Below, one piece after another: positions 12,101 to 22,036 of a DNA stretch of 64,000 bases (the stretch's first letter is position 1; each line of letters begins with the position of its first letter). The notes below the pieces were generated by a model. The model was not told the origin of the DNA, ran no database searches, and saw only the letters and a program-made list of their open reading frames with translations. The DNA lies in contig NW_020825294.1 in the NCBI RefSeq assembly GCF_003286085.1, positions 7,688,001 to 7,752,000 of the forward strand, written 5' to 3'. The DNA comes from Drosophila persimilis (taxonomy: Eukaryota; Arthropoda; Insecta; Diptera; Drosophilidae). Made by a program: the position numbers and the translations under genes.

Positions 12101-12941
12101 CTCGTGTGTCCAGCCATACTAAATGTGGATGCCTATATGCTGCCCCCCATGCCAGATGATTTCATAATGGACCGGGTGCACACCATCGTGCAGAAGAGCT
12201 TCAATCGCTTTTTTGGCCGTAGCACAACACCTGAAAATGTGAGGAAATTCTCGCATCGAGCCTCCCTGTACCTCTGTCAAGCGGCCTACAGCTTCCAGGT
12301 AAGATCTGTCTTCGATTAAATATTCACTAAAAATTGGGGTGCGATTCCACTTTCAGGGAAGGTACACTGATCGGATTGCCGAGTGCATCACGGAGCACCT
12401 ACAGACGATTGTCCCCAAAAAGTATTTCATACACATCAGCGCCGATGAGCTGCGAAAACTGTTCAGCGAGGTGGTGGCCGTCTTTGACTACGAGCGGAGC
12501 GATGTGAACACCGAGGAGCTGATCTCGGGCATATTTGATCATGCCAAGGACTCGCTGTGCGCCCATGTTCATTTGGGGGATGCGGACGTGGTTAATCGCA
12601 CTCACTTTATTGTGACCCACATGTTTAAGGAGCTGATCGAGGTGCTGCCCTTGGAAGAGTTTCTGTCGGACGAGACGCTGCGCATCATTGTGGACATACT
12701 AGAGCGTGAGCCGATGGTGGATCCGCGTGCAATCAGCGTGGAGAAATTGATCACGAGCACCCTGAAGCATGCCAAAGAGAATCTGCTGGACGGCATCACG
12801 GCCGTTCCCGTCCGCAAGCTGGGCAGCAATATCCAGCGTGACCTGATCAAGCGGCGCCAGTACAAGCCGTCCAGCTGCGAGTCGCCCATGTCAGTGCGCA
12901 TCGCGAGCAAGAAATCGTCGGGAAGTGGGCTACCCTTTTAG
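6104..12941 (+). CDS. Cfap44: Cilia- and flagella-associated WD-repeat protein 44
   Basis: This encodes a 2005-residue axonemal protein. Ten exons join in frame: 6104-6210, 6271-6433, 6496-8312, 8373-9023, 9075-9182, 9535-11155, 11214-11636, 11692-11916, 11981-12298, 12357-12941. The N-terminal ~700 residues are WD-repeat-like (for example CDWGNMLLWQAGLIKFEVC and RITRLTINRSSSLLLSGAAD). A basic and then acidic linker follows. The C-terminal two-thirds is coiled coil, broken by a Ser/Asp/Glu-rich stretch near 10846-10905. In the family, CFAP43 and CFAP44 tether inner-arm dynein I1 to the doublet microtubule and are needed for sperm flagella. In flies, expression is expected in testis and ciliated neurons. 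The GGLIK-type motif favours CFAP44 over CFAP43. It converges with the KIF-binding-protein gene with a 71-bp gap. Confidence 0.85.
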
Positions 12942-13012
12942 TGCAAGCGTTTTATTGTATTATAAAGCTTTTGGAAATGCAGTTTGTTGGAAATTGTCTT
13001 AAAATCGTATAT

Positions 13013-14785
13013 TTACGACAACCTCGCCTTGACCGTGGTCATCTTGAGAGGAAGCAGCTCTAGCATTTCGCGCACCACACCAATCTCCCCATGCAGCGGT
13101 TCGGCCGCCTCCTTGTACAGCTCACAGCCGGAGATAAAGCGCTTGTAGTAGGTGTGGCAGCTGTTGAGGTGCTCCAGCTGCTGGAGAGGATGTGCGCTGA
13201 TCAGTTTGTAGTAGATTCTGCCAATGTGAAAATGGGCGTATAGCATGGTGCGCTGCTCTTCCACATCCATGCTGGTGCGCCACTCCTCGCTGTTGGGGGC
13301 GGCCAGGTAGGACTTCACATAGCTCTCGAAGTGTTTGATAGCCCTCATGCAGCTCTGATTGACCTTTTTAATTTCGTCTGCGGAAGGGGTCGGCTTCTCC
13401 CTGATTATGTCTAGGCGGACGTCCAGGACAGCAGCGTGTGCCGTGCCGGCTCCGTACCAGCACTCCCTGCAGATCTTCATGTAGAAGATGGGGTCGAGCA
13501 GGTCGATGAGGTCCTCTAGATACTTGGCGCGCCTTTTCTGCATCTTAGCCTGATTGTCAGGATTCTCTTCGAAGAATGCTATGTGCTCGTAGGCCTCCGC
13601 GTAGTCCTGCATAATCTTGGAGTACTCTGTAGCCTCTGTCTCTGCCTTATAGTAGTCCTTTGCTATGTCCAGCCATTCGTTTACAAAGTGAAACACCAGC
13701 TTGGCATCGTCAAAAGTCAGGCAATAATCACAGCTAATGCGGTTCTCGCAGGCAGTCAAATCCAGATCCGGGAACCTGAAATCCTCCTCTGTCAGCCGCA
13801 GATGCTGGGCGGCCTTGTCCAGTTTTTGAGCCTCTTCATCGTCGTCTTTTAGCAGCCGACTCTTTGATGTCTGCAGTAAATACAAGCCGTACTTGGCCCA
13901 GCAGCGAGCCACATCGGCATAGCGATGCTTGAAGGTCTCAGTGGCATCCTGCCGCTGCTGCTCACTCATGTCCGGCGTCAGCATGGTAACCTCATACTCG
14001 GCCATGACGAGCGTGGCTGCGGCCAGGTGATGCCGTGCCTCCTTGAAGCGCTCCTCCCCAATGTAGAACTGCGAGAGAGTGGCCGTGTTTAAGGCAAAGT
14101 CGATGGCGTCGTATGACTTGTACTGAAGCTGCCGACGTAGTGTGCGATGACAGCAACTGGCGGACTTCTCTGGCTCGCCCAGATGACCATACATTTGGGC
14201 TAAATAGAAGCAACAGAGGGTGTACAGCTTTTCCAGCTCTGTCGGACCAGAGGCTGCATCCGCTTCATCCGGCGGACTGAACAGATCCGTTATGGCCAAC
14301 GCCCCAACGCCATTGGCCTTGAAATCCTCGTAGTTCTTCTCCGCCTTAATCAGCATGTCCGCAGCCTTTCTGTACTCCTGTCGCGTGGCAAAGACAAGGC
14401 TGAGCTCGTTGATCGCTCCCAGATAAGGTATAATTCCTTCTGCACACTGCTTTACCGGGTCTGTGAGTTCTATGCAACGGTTCAGCAGGGTTTCACCCTC
14501 AGACAGCTCCTCCGTGTACACGTAGATTCGCCCCAGATCTCGACAGATGAATGCCAGCATAGACTTGTAGCACAGGTCATCCTTGCCGCCATCCTCCTCG
14601 CTGGCCTGGATGGAAACGAGCTGATCTTCCAGCTGCTTTTTTAAATCTTTCAGCACATCGCGCGCTTTGTAGTGGGAACGGAATGGATCTGTGGGCGGAT
14701 CGCCACGACTCTCCTCCTCCACCAGCTTGTTTGCCTTCTCGTAGAGCTCCTTGTAGTCACTCAGTGTCTCCTTTGCAATGCCCAT
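13013..14785 (-). CDS. KIF-binding protein (KIFBP/KBP)
   Basis: This is an intronless gene of 590 residues. KIFBP binds the motor domains of several kinesins (KIF1, KIF15, KIF18 classes) and blocks their microtubule binding, which controls axonal cargo transport. It is an all-helical, TPR-like protein. Recognisable family blocks are FRSHYKARDVLKDLK near the N-terminus, AMLAFICRDLGRIYVYTEEL, LEKLYTLCCFYLAQMYGHLG in the middle, and YYKRFISGCELYKEA near the C-terminus. The length fits the human protein (621 residues). The minus-strand polyadenylation signal AATAAA lies at 12951-12956, only 10 bp from the Cfap44 stop, so the two 3' UTRs must overlap. The probable D. melanogaster orthologue is CG14043 (from memory). 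Confidence 0.93.
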   Translation of the reverse strand: MGIAKETLSDYKELYEKANKLVEEESRGDPPTDPFRSHYKARDVLKDLKKQLEDQLVSIQASEEDGGKDDLCYKSMLAFICRDLGRIYVYTEELSEGETLLNRCIELTDPVKQCAEGIIPYLGAINELSLVFATRQEYRKAADMLIKAEKNYEDFKANGVGALAITDLFSPPDEADAASGPTELEKLYTLCCFYLAQMYGHLGEPEKSASCCHRTLRRQLQYKSYDAIDFALNTATLSQFYIGEERFKEARHHLAAATLVMAEYEVTMLTPDMSEQQRQDATETFKHRYADVARCWAKYGLYLLQTSKSRLLKDDDEEAQKLDKAAQHLRLTEEDFRFPDLDLTACENRISCDYCLTFDDAKLVFHFVNEWLDIAKDYYKAETEATEYSKIMQDYAEAYEHIAFFEENPDNQAKMQKRRAKYLEDLIDLLDPIFYMKICRECWYGAGTAHAAVLDVRLDIIREKPTPSADEIKKVNQSCMRAIKHFESYVKSYLAAPNSEEWRTSMDVEEQRTMLYAHFHIGRIYYKLISAHPLQQLEHLNSCHTYYKRFISGCELYKEAAEPLHGEIGVVREMLELLPLKMTTVKARLS

Positions 14786-14913
14786 TTTGAGTATAACCTC
14801 CTATAACCAATGTACCTTTGCCTTTTAACTAAATTTGGCCCAATATTTACTTTTCTTAGTTGCCTGGTTATCGTAGAGTAGCAACCCTGTCTATCGGTTT
14901 TCTGAAGTCGGTA

Positions 14914-14922
14914 AGTGTGACC
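14914..14922. promoter_or_regulatory. Ohler motif 1 (M1BP site) in a divergent promoter
   Basis: AGTGTGACC is the reverse of the motif 1 core GGTCACACT. It sits in the 363-bp gap between the KIF-binding-protein start (14785, minus) and the BED-finger gene start (15149, plus). Nearby AAATATACC-type words at about 15022-15030 and 15096-15103 resemble motif 6, which often accompanies motif 1 at TATA-less housekeeping promoters. Confidence 0.6.
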
Positions 14923-15148
14923 GTCCTACGGATAGCACACCTTTTTATTATGCTGAAGAAAAATTGATATTTTTTCCTATCAATATACAGCCACTCTTTT
15001 TTCACTTTAGTTTTATGTCGCAAATATACCAGAAAATTCCACAAAAAAGTTGCATTTTTTGGCGCCGCGCAGCCCACATTTAAAAGAAATATCGCAAATA
15101 TACTTTAATATCATTATTGACGCAATCTAAATCATTGAAATCTAAACA

Positions 15149-15974
15149 ATGAAAGGAATTAAGACCGAACGCGGTGCCCCCTTCAACACAAGCAAAGTGA
15201 AGAGACTGTACCACCAAAGATATCGCGCCGAGTGGGAAAGAATTCCTTCGTTTTCACTCTGGTTGCGTCCAAGCAATGACGGTTATTCAGCTCAATGTCA
15301 AATTTGCGACGCTACTGTTTTGGCTAGATTGGCGTCTGTCAAGCAGCATCACAACACCAGGAAGCACCAGGAAAGCATGAAGTGCAACGAGTTCCTATCT
15401 ATGGTGAGCATAAACTAACACAAACAACGAGAAAAAGACAAAGGCACGCTAATACAAAAAATTATTTTAGAATATGATTAAAGCTGAAGACGGCATCATT
15501 CCAAACGAACCGAAGCCGAAGCCCAAGCCTAAGGCCAAAGCCAAGCCAAAAATGAAAATTGAAAAGATAGAGGCCGTGGAAGATCATGAAATGGCATCTA
15601 ACGATGATTCCATATTAGATGATTTGCTGGGGAACGAGTCGCTGGAGAGGGCATACCTGTCCGAAGGGGAAAACGTGGACGAACGGGAAGAGCAGCACAT
15701 CGGCGAGCCTGAAACCGAGGAGTTGGAAACCGAGATGATACAAATGAAGCACGACGATGTTAACGGTGTACAACTGGAGGATATGCACGAAGTGTCCATA
15801 CCCGAGGAAAACATAATGAGCGAATTCGATTTGTTTGGCAAGAGCGTGTCGCTGCAGTTGAATCACATGGATCTGGAAGATGCTTTGATGTGCCAAGAGC
15901 GCCTGCAGGTGGTGCTCACCGAATACCGTTTGAAAATACTGAAGCGCAATAGGGAAGCCAAACGCAGTACTTAA
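15149..15974 (+). CDS. BED-type zinc-finger protein with BESS-like C-terminus
   Basis: This encodes a 252-residue putative nuclear DNA-binding protein in two exons, 15149-15403 and 15471-15974, joined in phase 0. Residues ~25-80 hold a single finger of BED type, with WERIPSFSLWLRP aromatic positions, CQIC as the Cys pair and HHNTRKH as the His pair. A lysine/proline-rich linker follows (KPKPKPKAKAKPK), then a long acidic region, then a C-terminal helix pair (FGKSVSLQLNHMDLEDALM, CQERLQVVLTEYRLKIL). That pair looks like the BESS protein-interaction motif of fly regulators. BED plus BESS architecture suggests a small sequence-specific regulator or chromatin factor. I do not recognise the individual gene. 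It shares its promoter region with the divergent KIF-binding-protein gene. Confidence 0.85.
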
Positions 15975-16049
15975 GCTTACATATGTTTATATCGTTTTTT
16001 CTTATGTACATAGAATAATTAACTCTGGAACGGCTAATCTAAATAATAA

Positions 16050-17124
16050 CTATTCCGCTTCTATTTCGTCTATAAAGGCCCTGCATTTCTTTTTAAGGAC
16101 TTTAACTGCTTCCAGAAAGATCACGTCTGGTTTGAGAGACCCTACAGACTCGACGGTGAATATATAATGATCTCTCACACGCCCCAGGGTCACAGAGTCC
16201 TCAAGCTGGGGATAGCGATAGACGTTGCGACTGCAGCTATCATATCGGGCGTCTTTCACATAGGCACACTCATTTTCATCGATTCCAATTACACCGGGTG
16301 AGAAGCAGCTCTGCAGCAAGTAGGCATCCTTGCCATAAACTTCGCGGTTCAGCTTAATCTGTGGCAACAGACGATAATAAGCAGTTGCCACCGGCGAGAA
16401 CTTGGCATGATCTTTGCCGAGTCCCTTGACAGCTACCAAACGCAAGTCCAGCTCGTGTCCTGGTCGCAGTTGAGCGATGAGTATATCCTCGTGAATGCAA
16501 TTGACCATGCTCTCACTGTAAATTTGTGCCTGCTTTCCCTTGGGCAGCCATTTTAAATGGCCCGAATAGACCTTGTGGTTCTTGTAGATGTCATCAAAGT
16601 TGGATTGATCTTTGCTGGCATCCTTGCGGCGGGTACACTTCACTTTCAGCTCGTACTCCAAAGTATCCTGCTCGGTTCCAGCCTCGCCGCTCTCTTCAGT
16701 GCGATAGGCAAACAGCCTGGGGTCGGCCTTCAAGGGTAGAAGTCCCATACGATGCGCCAGCACTTCGTCTTGTATAATGGAGGTGTTATTATAGATGTAC
16801 ACCTTTTCAATGGCCATGCTGGGTACCTCGCTAAGCATCAAGCGGCGAAAAGCGTTAGCTATGGCGGGATACACGCCTATCATGTCAAACTCCAAGCCGT
16901 CTTCATCGTTTCTGCAAAATATGTATGAATATATATATAGTATTCTATCATAAGGAACCTATAATCTAAAGATTATATTCTTACCGGACGATTGCTACTT
17001 GCAGTTTCTTTTTAAAGACTTCCATGTTAAACACATCGTCGGCCAGTCCATAGTCCTGTGGATCCTCTTTGACTCTGTGCTCCTCCATGTATAGCAACGG
17101 CTCCTTTCTTATGGGACTGGACAT
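16050..17124 (-). CDS. Polr1C: RNA polymerase I and III subunit RPAC1 (AC40)
   Basis: This encodes the 333-residue alpha-like subunit shared by RNA polymerases I and III, which nucleates enzyme assembly with the AC19 subunit. There are two exons: 16985-17124 (start ATG at 17124, [19 protein letters not shown]) and 16050-16911, joined with a split Arg codon. The alpha-motif is clear ([20 protein letters not shown], then [20 protein letters not shown]). The family block ALARPGHEL is represented by [19 protein letters not shown]. The length agrees with human POLR1C (346). The start codon is 209 bp from the divergent Scox start, so they probably share a promoter region. Confidence 0.96.
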
Positions 17125-17193
17125 CTTAGTTAATATTTTATTTAGGACACAATTTCCTGCACGTGTTAGTTCAAAAATAATGCTAAGATTATC

Positions 17194-17206
17194 CTAGGTT
17201 GGCAGC
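17194..17206. promoter_or_regulatory. CTAGGTTGGCAGC element, Polr1C/Scox promoter
   Basis: This 13-mer lies in the 209-bp gap between the divergent Polr1C and Scox starts. It recurs exactly at 18268-18280, just ahead of eIF3i. A conserved promoter word is the likely explanation; I cannot name the binding factor. Confidence 0.45.
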
Positions 17207-17333
17207 ACCCATTTACAAACAGCTGAGATTCCGTTGCGAATGTCAGTTTAATAAGAATAAGAAACGGACCGGCGAGATTTATTCTCCAGCCGATTTACGT
17301 AAAAGTTGAAAAATCCTGAAATAGTCAGATAAG

Positions 17334-18162
17334 ATGTCACGCTCCTTGCAACGTTTGCTAGGCAGCTGTAGGCGCTTGGCCCACCAGCCAGTCCTCCGGC
17401 CGCAACGTAGTTTGGCCGCGGCGCCAGATCCTGTTAAGGGAAAGGGGCCGATATCGTGGAAGGGCTTGGCTGTTGTCGGAGTACTGGGCGCCGGCGGATT
17501 GGGATTTATGCTCTATGTGAAGAGCGAGAAGGATGAGGCACGAATGAAGGAGCGCAAGAGGCAGCTCGGCAAGGCAGCTATCGGCGGGCGATGGGACTTA
17601 GTCGACTCCCAAGGACAAGTACGGAAATCTGAAGAATTTCTAGGAAAATGGCTGCTCATATATTTTGGCTTCACTCATTGTCCAGACATTTGTCCCGATG
17701 AGCTGGAGAAGATGGCTGCTGTCGTCGATGAAGTCGGTGTGTAGAAAGACAAAATTAAAACACGCTGAATTTGAATCATCCTGGTTACATTACATTACAG
17801 AAAAATCTCCACAGACGCCAGCAGTGCAGCCTATATTCATCACAGTGGACCCAGAACGTGACTCCAAGGAAGTGGTCGGAAAATATGTCAAGGAGTTTTC
17901 ACCAAAGCTGCTGGGACTAACTGGAACTGTGGACCAGATACGAAATGTTTGCAAGGCCTTTCGTGTTTACTTTAGTGCCGGTCCACGCGACGAGGATAAC
18001 GACTATATTGTCGATCACACCATTATCATGTACCTAGTCAACCCGGACGGAGAATTTGTGGATTACTACGGCCAGAACAGGGATAAGGAACAGTGTGTGG
18101 CGTCGATTCTGGTCAACATAGCCAAATGGAATTCGCTAAACAAAAAGGGATGGTTCACATAG
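17334..18162 (+). CDS. Scox: SCO1/SCO2-type copper chaperone for cytochrome c oxidase
   Basis: This encodes a 254-residue mitochondrial inner-membrane protein that delivers copper to the CuA site of COX2. Two exons, 17334-17736 and 17801-18162, join with a split Glu codon. The N-terminus is Arg-rich ([14 protein letters not shown]), as expected for a mitochondrial presequence. One membrane segment follows ([19 protein letters not shown], residues ~44-62), then a thioredoxin-fold domain. The copper ligands are all present: Cys116 and Cys120 in [10 protein letters not shown], and His207 in [10 protein letters not shown]. Human SCO proteins keep the same CxxxC plus His arrangement. It is divergent from Polr1C and in tandem with eIF3i, about 190 bp downstream. 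Confidence 0.96.
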
Positions 18163-18267
18163 GCTAGGCAACACCTTGCGTATTTCATGTTACATAGAAA
18201 TTGCTGTCAAAATTCGACCTAAAATATAATAGATTGGCAGCGTAGCTGCGTTGCATTTTCATTTACG

Positions 18268-18287
18268 CTAGGTTGGCAGCTCTTTTC
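18268..18287 (+). promoter_or_regulatory. eIF3i core promoter: repeated element plus TCT-like initiator
   Basis: The 13-mer CTAGGTTGGCAGC (18268-18280), also found before Scox, runs directly into TCTTTTC (18281-18287). That pyrimidine run resembles the TCT initiator used by ribosomal-protein and translation-factor genes in flies. It lies about 75 bp ahead of the eIF3i ATG at 18356. Confidence 0.4.
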
Positions 18288-18355
18288 GACTTGTAGTGCT
18301 GCGTGGATGTGCAGAAATTATTGTTTTCTCGCGATAAATTAATAAGAAATACAAA

Positions 18356-19579
18356 ATGGTGCGTGATAAGTGAAAAAACACCTTGAATTCTTAAATCTAA
18401 CAACTATTATCATTGGGATTGCAAGAATGGCGACCTTTGTGAAAAGTAGCCAACCTTTTGTGATTCGGTGGAAAACATAACCTTAAAAGGCGGTTCATTG
18501 TTGGCTAAAATTTGCAAATATATTCTCTTTACAGCGTCCGTTGATGCTGCAAGGTCACGAGCGTTCCATAACGCAAATCAAATACAATCGCGAGGGAGAT
18601 TTGCTGTTCTCCTGCTCTAAGGATCAGAAGCCCAATGTATGGTACTCGTTGAACGGCGAACGCCTGGGTACATACGATGGGCATCAGGGAGCCGTCTGGT
18701 GCCTCGATGTGGACTGGGAAAGCAGGAAGCTGATCACTGGTGCTGGTGACATGACAACCAAACTCTGGGACGTGGAATATGGCACTATCATTGCCTCCAT
18801 CCCCACCAAGTCGTCGGTGCGTACCAGTAATTTCAGTTTTTCTGGCAACCAGGCTGCATATTCCACGGACAAAGCCATGGGACAGAACTGTGAGCTGTTC
18901 ATCATCGATGTGCGCAATGCCGACTCGACTTTGGCCGACCAGACGCCCACTCTGCGTATACCCATGACTGAATCGAAGATAACTTCCATGCAGTGGGGTC
19001 CCTTGGATGAGACCATCATTACAGGTAAGACAGGATAGGTCTCCTAAAAAGAGATTCCAAAATATATAAAATAATATAAATTTCTGTATAGGTCACGACA
19101 ATGGCAATATTGCCATCTGGGACGTTCGGAAGGGTCAGAAGGTTGTCGACTCTGGGAGCGATCACGCTGCCGGAATCAACGACATGCAGTTGAGCAAGGA
19201 TGGCACCATGTTCGTGACCGCCTCCAGGGACACCACGGCCAAATTGTTCGACTCTGAGTCCCTGATGTGCCTGAAAACCTACAAGACGGAACGTCCCGTT
19301 AACTCGGCAGCCATAAGCCCAATTCTGGATCACGTTGTGCTGGGCGGAGGCCAGGACGCCATGGAGGTGACCACAACGTCGACAAAGGCGGGAAAATTCG
19401 ATTCGCGATTTTTCCATCTGATCTATGAGGAGGAGTTCGCCCGTCTCAAGGGACATTTCGGTCCCATCAACAGTTTGGCCTTCCATCCGGACGGCAAGAG
19501 TTACGCCTCGGGCGGTGAAGACGGTTTCGTGCGTGTTCAAACATTCGATAGTACATACTTTGAGAACATTTTCGAGTAA
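18356..19579 (+). CDS. eIF3i: Translation initiation factor 3 subunit i
   Basis: This encodes the 326-residue WD40 beta-propeller subunit of eIF3 (TRIP-1), which sits with eIF3b and eIF3g on the 40S ribosome during scanning. The ATG is the whole coding part of exon 1 (18356-18358). Exons 18535-19024 and 19092-19579 complete it, giving [19 protein letters not shown] at the N-terminus. WD repeats are evident, such as [36 protein letters not shown] and [20 protein letters not shown]. The C-terminal TYFENIFE is typical of the family. Length and sequence agree closely with fly eIF3i. It is convergent with the DAZAP2-like gene. Confidence 0.97.
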
Positions 19580-19785
19580 TCCACCCAGTAGTCTGTAGTA
19601 TTTATGTGGAGGGAAGACATAGCCAGTGAAGACGGGACCTAATCCTTACCTCATTCACTGGTGCCATGTTCATGTGCATAGCGAATTGTCAAATATACGC
19701 GAGAACGAAGAGAAATACGCATCGTTTATTAAGTAACATTAAGGATTAACATCAGATTACATTCGTGTGAATAGTTTTTGGATAT

Positions 19786-20325
19786 TCAAAAAAAGGAACG
19801 CTTCTTTTGCTTCAGGACCACCGGCTGGCCCTGCATGGCCGCCCATTGTGCTGGTGTTGGCAGGCAGCCAGGCGGTGGCGGCGGAATAACTACAGAGCCC
19901 GATGGAGTGGTCCTGACCTCAGCTCGGGAATCCAACTGAAGAACCTGTGCGGCTGCAGCTCCAGCTGAAGTGCTCGGCCCTGCCAGTCCATAGCCAGTGC
20001 CGTGATGAACGGGCACACCCATACCCTGGCTCGGCTGTGTATTGAATGGTACCTGCTGATTATGACTAATCATGCCATAATACTGATTTTGTCCAGGTGC
20101 CGAAGAGTATGATGCTTGATGCCCAAAGCCTCCACTGTTCCGCTGACTCTCCTCATACGTGGGAGGAGGTGCGCGCTGCAAAGAAATTATATGAAAACGT
20201 ATACATAGATCAGGGGTGGAATGTCTTGTCTTGTGTACCATTGCAACGGAGTCCGCGGCATTGCAGTATTTGTAAGACGGAGCAGTGGCCTCACTTAATG
20301 GATTACCTTTCGGAGGATTCGACAT
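19786..20325 (-). CDS. DAZAP2-like small proline-rich protein
   Basis: This is a small Pro/Gln-rich protein, 158 residues if the 63-nt intron is removed (exons 20239-20325 and 19786-20175). The C-terminal block IPPPPPGCLPTPAQWAAMQG followed by QKKRSFF matches the end of human DAZAP2, which has the same PPPPPGC, AAxMQG and basic-FF features. Near the N-terminus, APPPTYEES is a PPxY WW-binding motif, also shared with DAZAP2. Family members interact with RNA-binding proteins and WW-domain ubiquitin ligases and regulate transcription-factor turnover. The start ATG at 20325 gives MSNPPKGNPLSEATAPSY. The intron uses a GTACAC donor and a TTTGCAG acceptor and contains no in-frame stop. A minus-strand AATAAA lies at 19725-19730. 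Confidence 0.75.
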   Translation of the reverse strand: MSNPPKGNPLSEATAPSYKYCNAADSVAMVHKTRHSTPDLCIRFHIISLQRAPPPTYEESQRNSGGFGHQASYSSAPGQNQYYGMISHNQQVPFNTQPSQGMGVPVHHGTGYGLAGPSTSAGAAAAQVLQLDSRAEVRTTPSGSVVIPPPPPGCLPTPAQWAAMQGQPVVLKQKKRSFF

Positions 20326-20592
20326 GGTTATTTCTTTGTCTGTTTACTTTTAAGTTTTGTAAATCAGAAAGCAATTGGAAGGGTAGGGTTGCCAGGTCTA
20401 TTGCAAAATATGGCTTGGCATTCACAGCGAAACCATCGTGGAACAGCTGTTCCTCTGGTTTCAATCGGGAAGAGGAAGCGAACCGTGGTCTGGCCAAAAT
20501 CAGGGAATTCTAGACAAATTTCATCATTAAGACTGTTGATCGTTGTTTTTAGTACACAAAAACTGCCGCCGACTATCCGTATACTGTAAACC

Positions 20593-21678
20593 ATGGCTCA
20601 CGCCACACCGCAGGTAAGAGGAAATTTCGAATTTCCAAGCCAATCCTGCGCCTGCCTCCCACATTTTTGTGACGCAATAGATTCGTAAACTTTGATGCCT
20701 AACAATTGTTTTACCTTCGTAGGGCTTAAAGCTGTTGAATGGCTGGAAGCGTCCAGGTCGCTTTGACAAGGGTCTAGGAGCCCAGCTCCCCGAAGCCTAT
20801 AAGAAATTTTGGCGTGAATGGAAGCTAACGAAGCCAGCCGCAGTTCATTATATACCCAAGGAGAGCGAATGGGAGCGCGACGAAGTCACAAATGTAATTA
20901 AGCCGGTGCAAAATATCCCTTTGCCACTCATTGATACCCCTGAATCGCACCAAGGGATCTGGGGTGGAGAGGCCGTGATTAAGGGCTTCCAGAAGCGTCA
21001 GCAGACGAAGCGTCGCGTTCCACACTTTTGGGTGCCGCAGCTTCGTCGCTCCGTAGTACACAGCCAGGTGCTGAACGAGTACATTTCCGTAATTGTTACG
21101 GAGCGCGCACTTGAGCAGATTCATGAATGCCATGGCTTTGATCATTATTTGCTGAAAAATTTGGCCTGCGACTTGCGTTCGGCATTGGCCCTAAAACTGA
21201 AGCGTCAACTCCTGCTGTCGCTTCAGGCGGGTTGTCCCGCATTAGCAGACGATCCTCAGCACCAGCAGGAGGTCCTCAAGGAATACAGCCGGTACTTAGA
21301 GCCATATACACCTGAAGAAATCGATTGGTATGGTCACACGTACCTGGAGGCAATACGTAAGCTCCAGGGGCAACTGCGCGATGCGGAAAAAGTACAGCCG
21401 CACAAGGTGGAGTTTCGTAGTAAATTGATTGAACAGCTCAGGGAAGCGGGCATCAGAGAAGCGGGAAAGTTAGAGAAGCCAGATATACTGGCAGCTTCTA
21501 GCGAACACAAGGATGCAGATATTGAGGCGTTGACCAAGCTGTTAGTACAAAGAAATGTCCTAGATGTATGTATTATATATATTATCTCATATATTATATT
21601 TTTAATTACAGGGAATCGTCGCCCTCGTCCTCCAATTGGCTGTCGAAGATCAATCCTTTTGGTAAGAAGGAGACCTAA
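20593..21678 (+). CDS. mRpL28: Mitochondrial ribosomal protein bL28m
   Basis: This encodes a 301-residue component of the large mitoribosomal subunit. Three exons: 20593-20613 (MAHATPQ), 20723-21540 and 21612-21678. The core matches human MRPL28: PAAVHYIPKESEWERDE (human TPVHYRP), IPLPLIDTPESHQGIWGGE (human PESQRGLWGGE), VPHFWVPQL and ITVTERALEQI-type strands, and FDHYLLKNLACDLRSALAL. I placed the last donor at 21541 (GTTAGT) because it opens a frame with strong fly codon bias ending NWLSKINPFGKKET. A later donor at 21566 gives a less codon-biased tail. A second small intron (21662-21716) is possible near the end. AATAAA follows at 21726-21731. Confidence 0.9.
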
Positions 21679-22036
21679 GGCTGTCCACATTCTGTTTGTT
21701 TTTGATCTGTGTTTAGCTCGGAAAGAATAAAAGTTATTTTGGAAGTTCCGTTTTCCAAATCCATAACCTCATCCTTGATTTAAACTTATTTATTGCAAAT
21801 ATTCGTTAGATTTGGTAAAAAAAAATACATATAATCACAAACAGAACAAAACGAAAAAGGAATGATTGCGAATCCCACAGAGAACACAGAACAAGTTACA
21901 AATCCAATACATTGATCACTTGCCATTGCCTAAGACTATTTGTTGTATATGTAATTTATAGATCCGCAAGGACGGGGCAGAGAGCTTTGTGCCATTTGCA
22001 GTCCTAGTCCAGGGAGGAATGGGCGCTGCTTTATGA

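Noticed and set aside
21566-21611. 46-nt alternative last intron of mRpL28
   Set aside because: It splices in frame, but the tail (GIVALVLQLAVEDQSFW) has poorer codon bias than the tail obtained with the donor at 21541, and 46 nt is unusually short.
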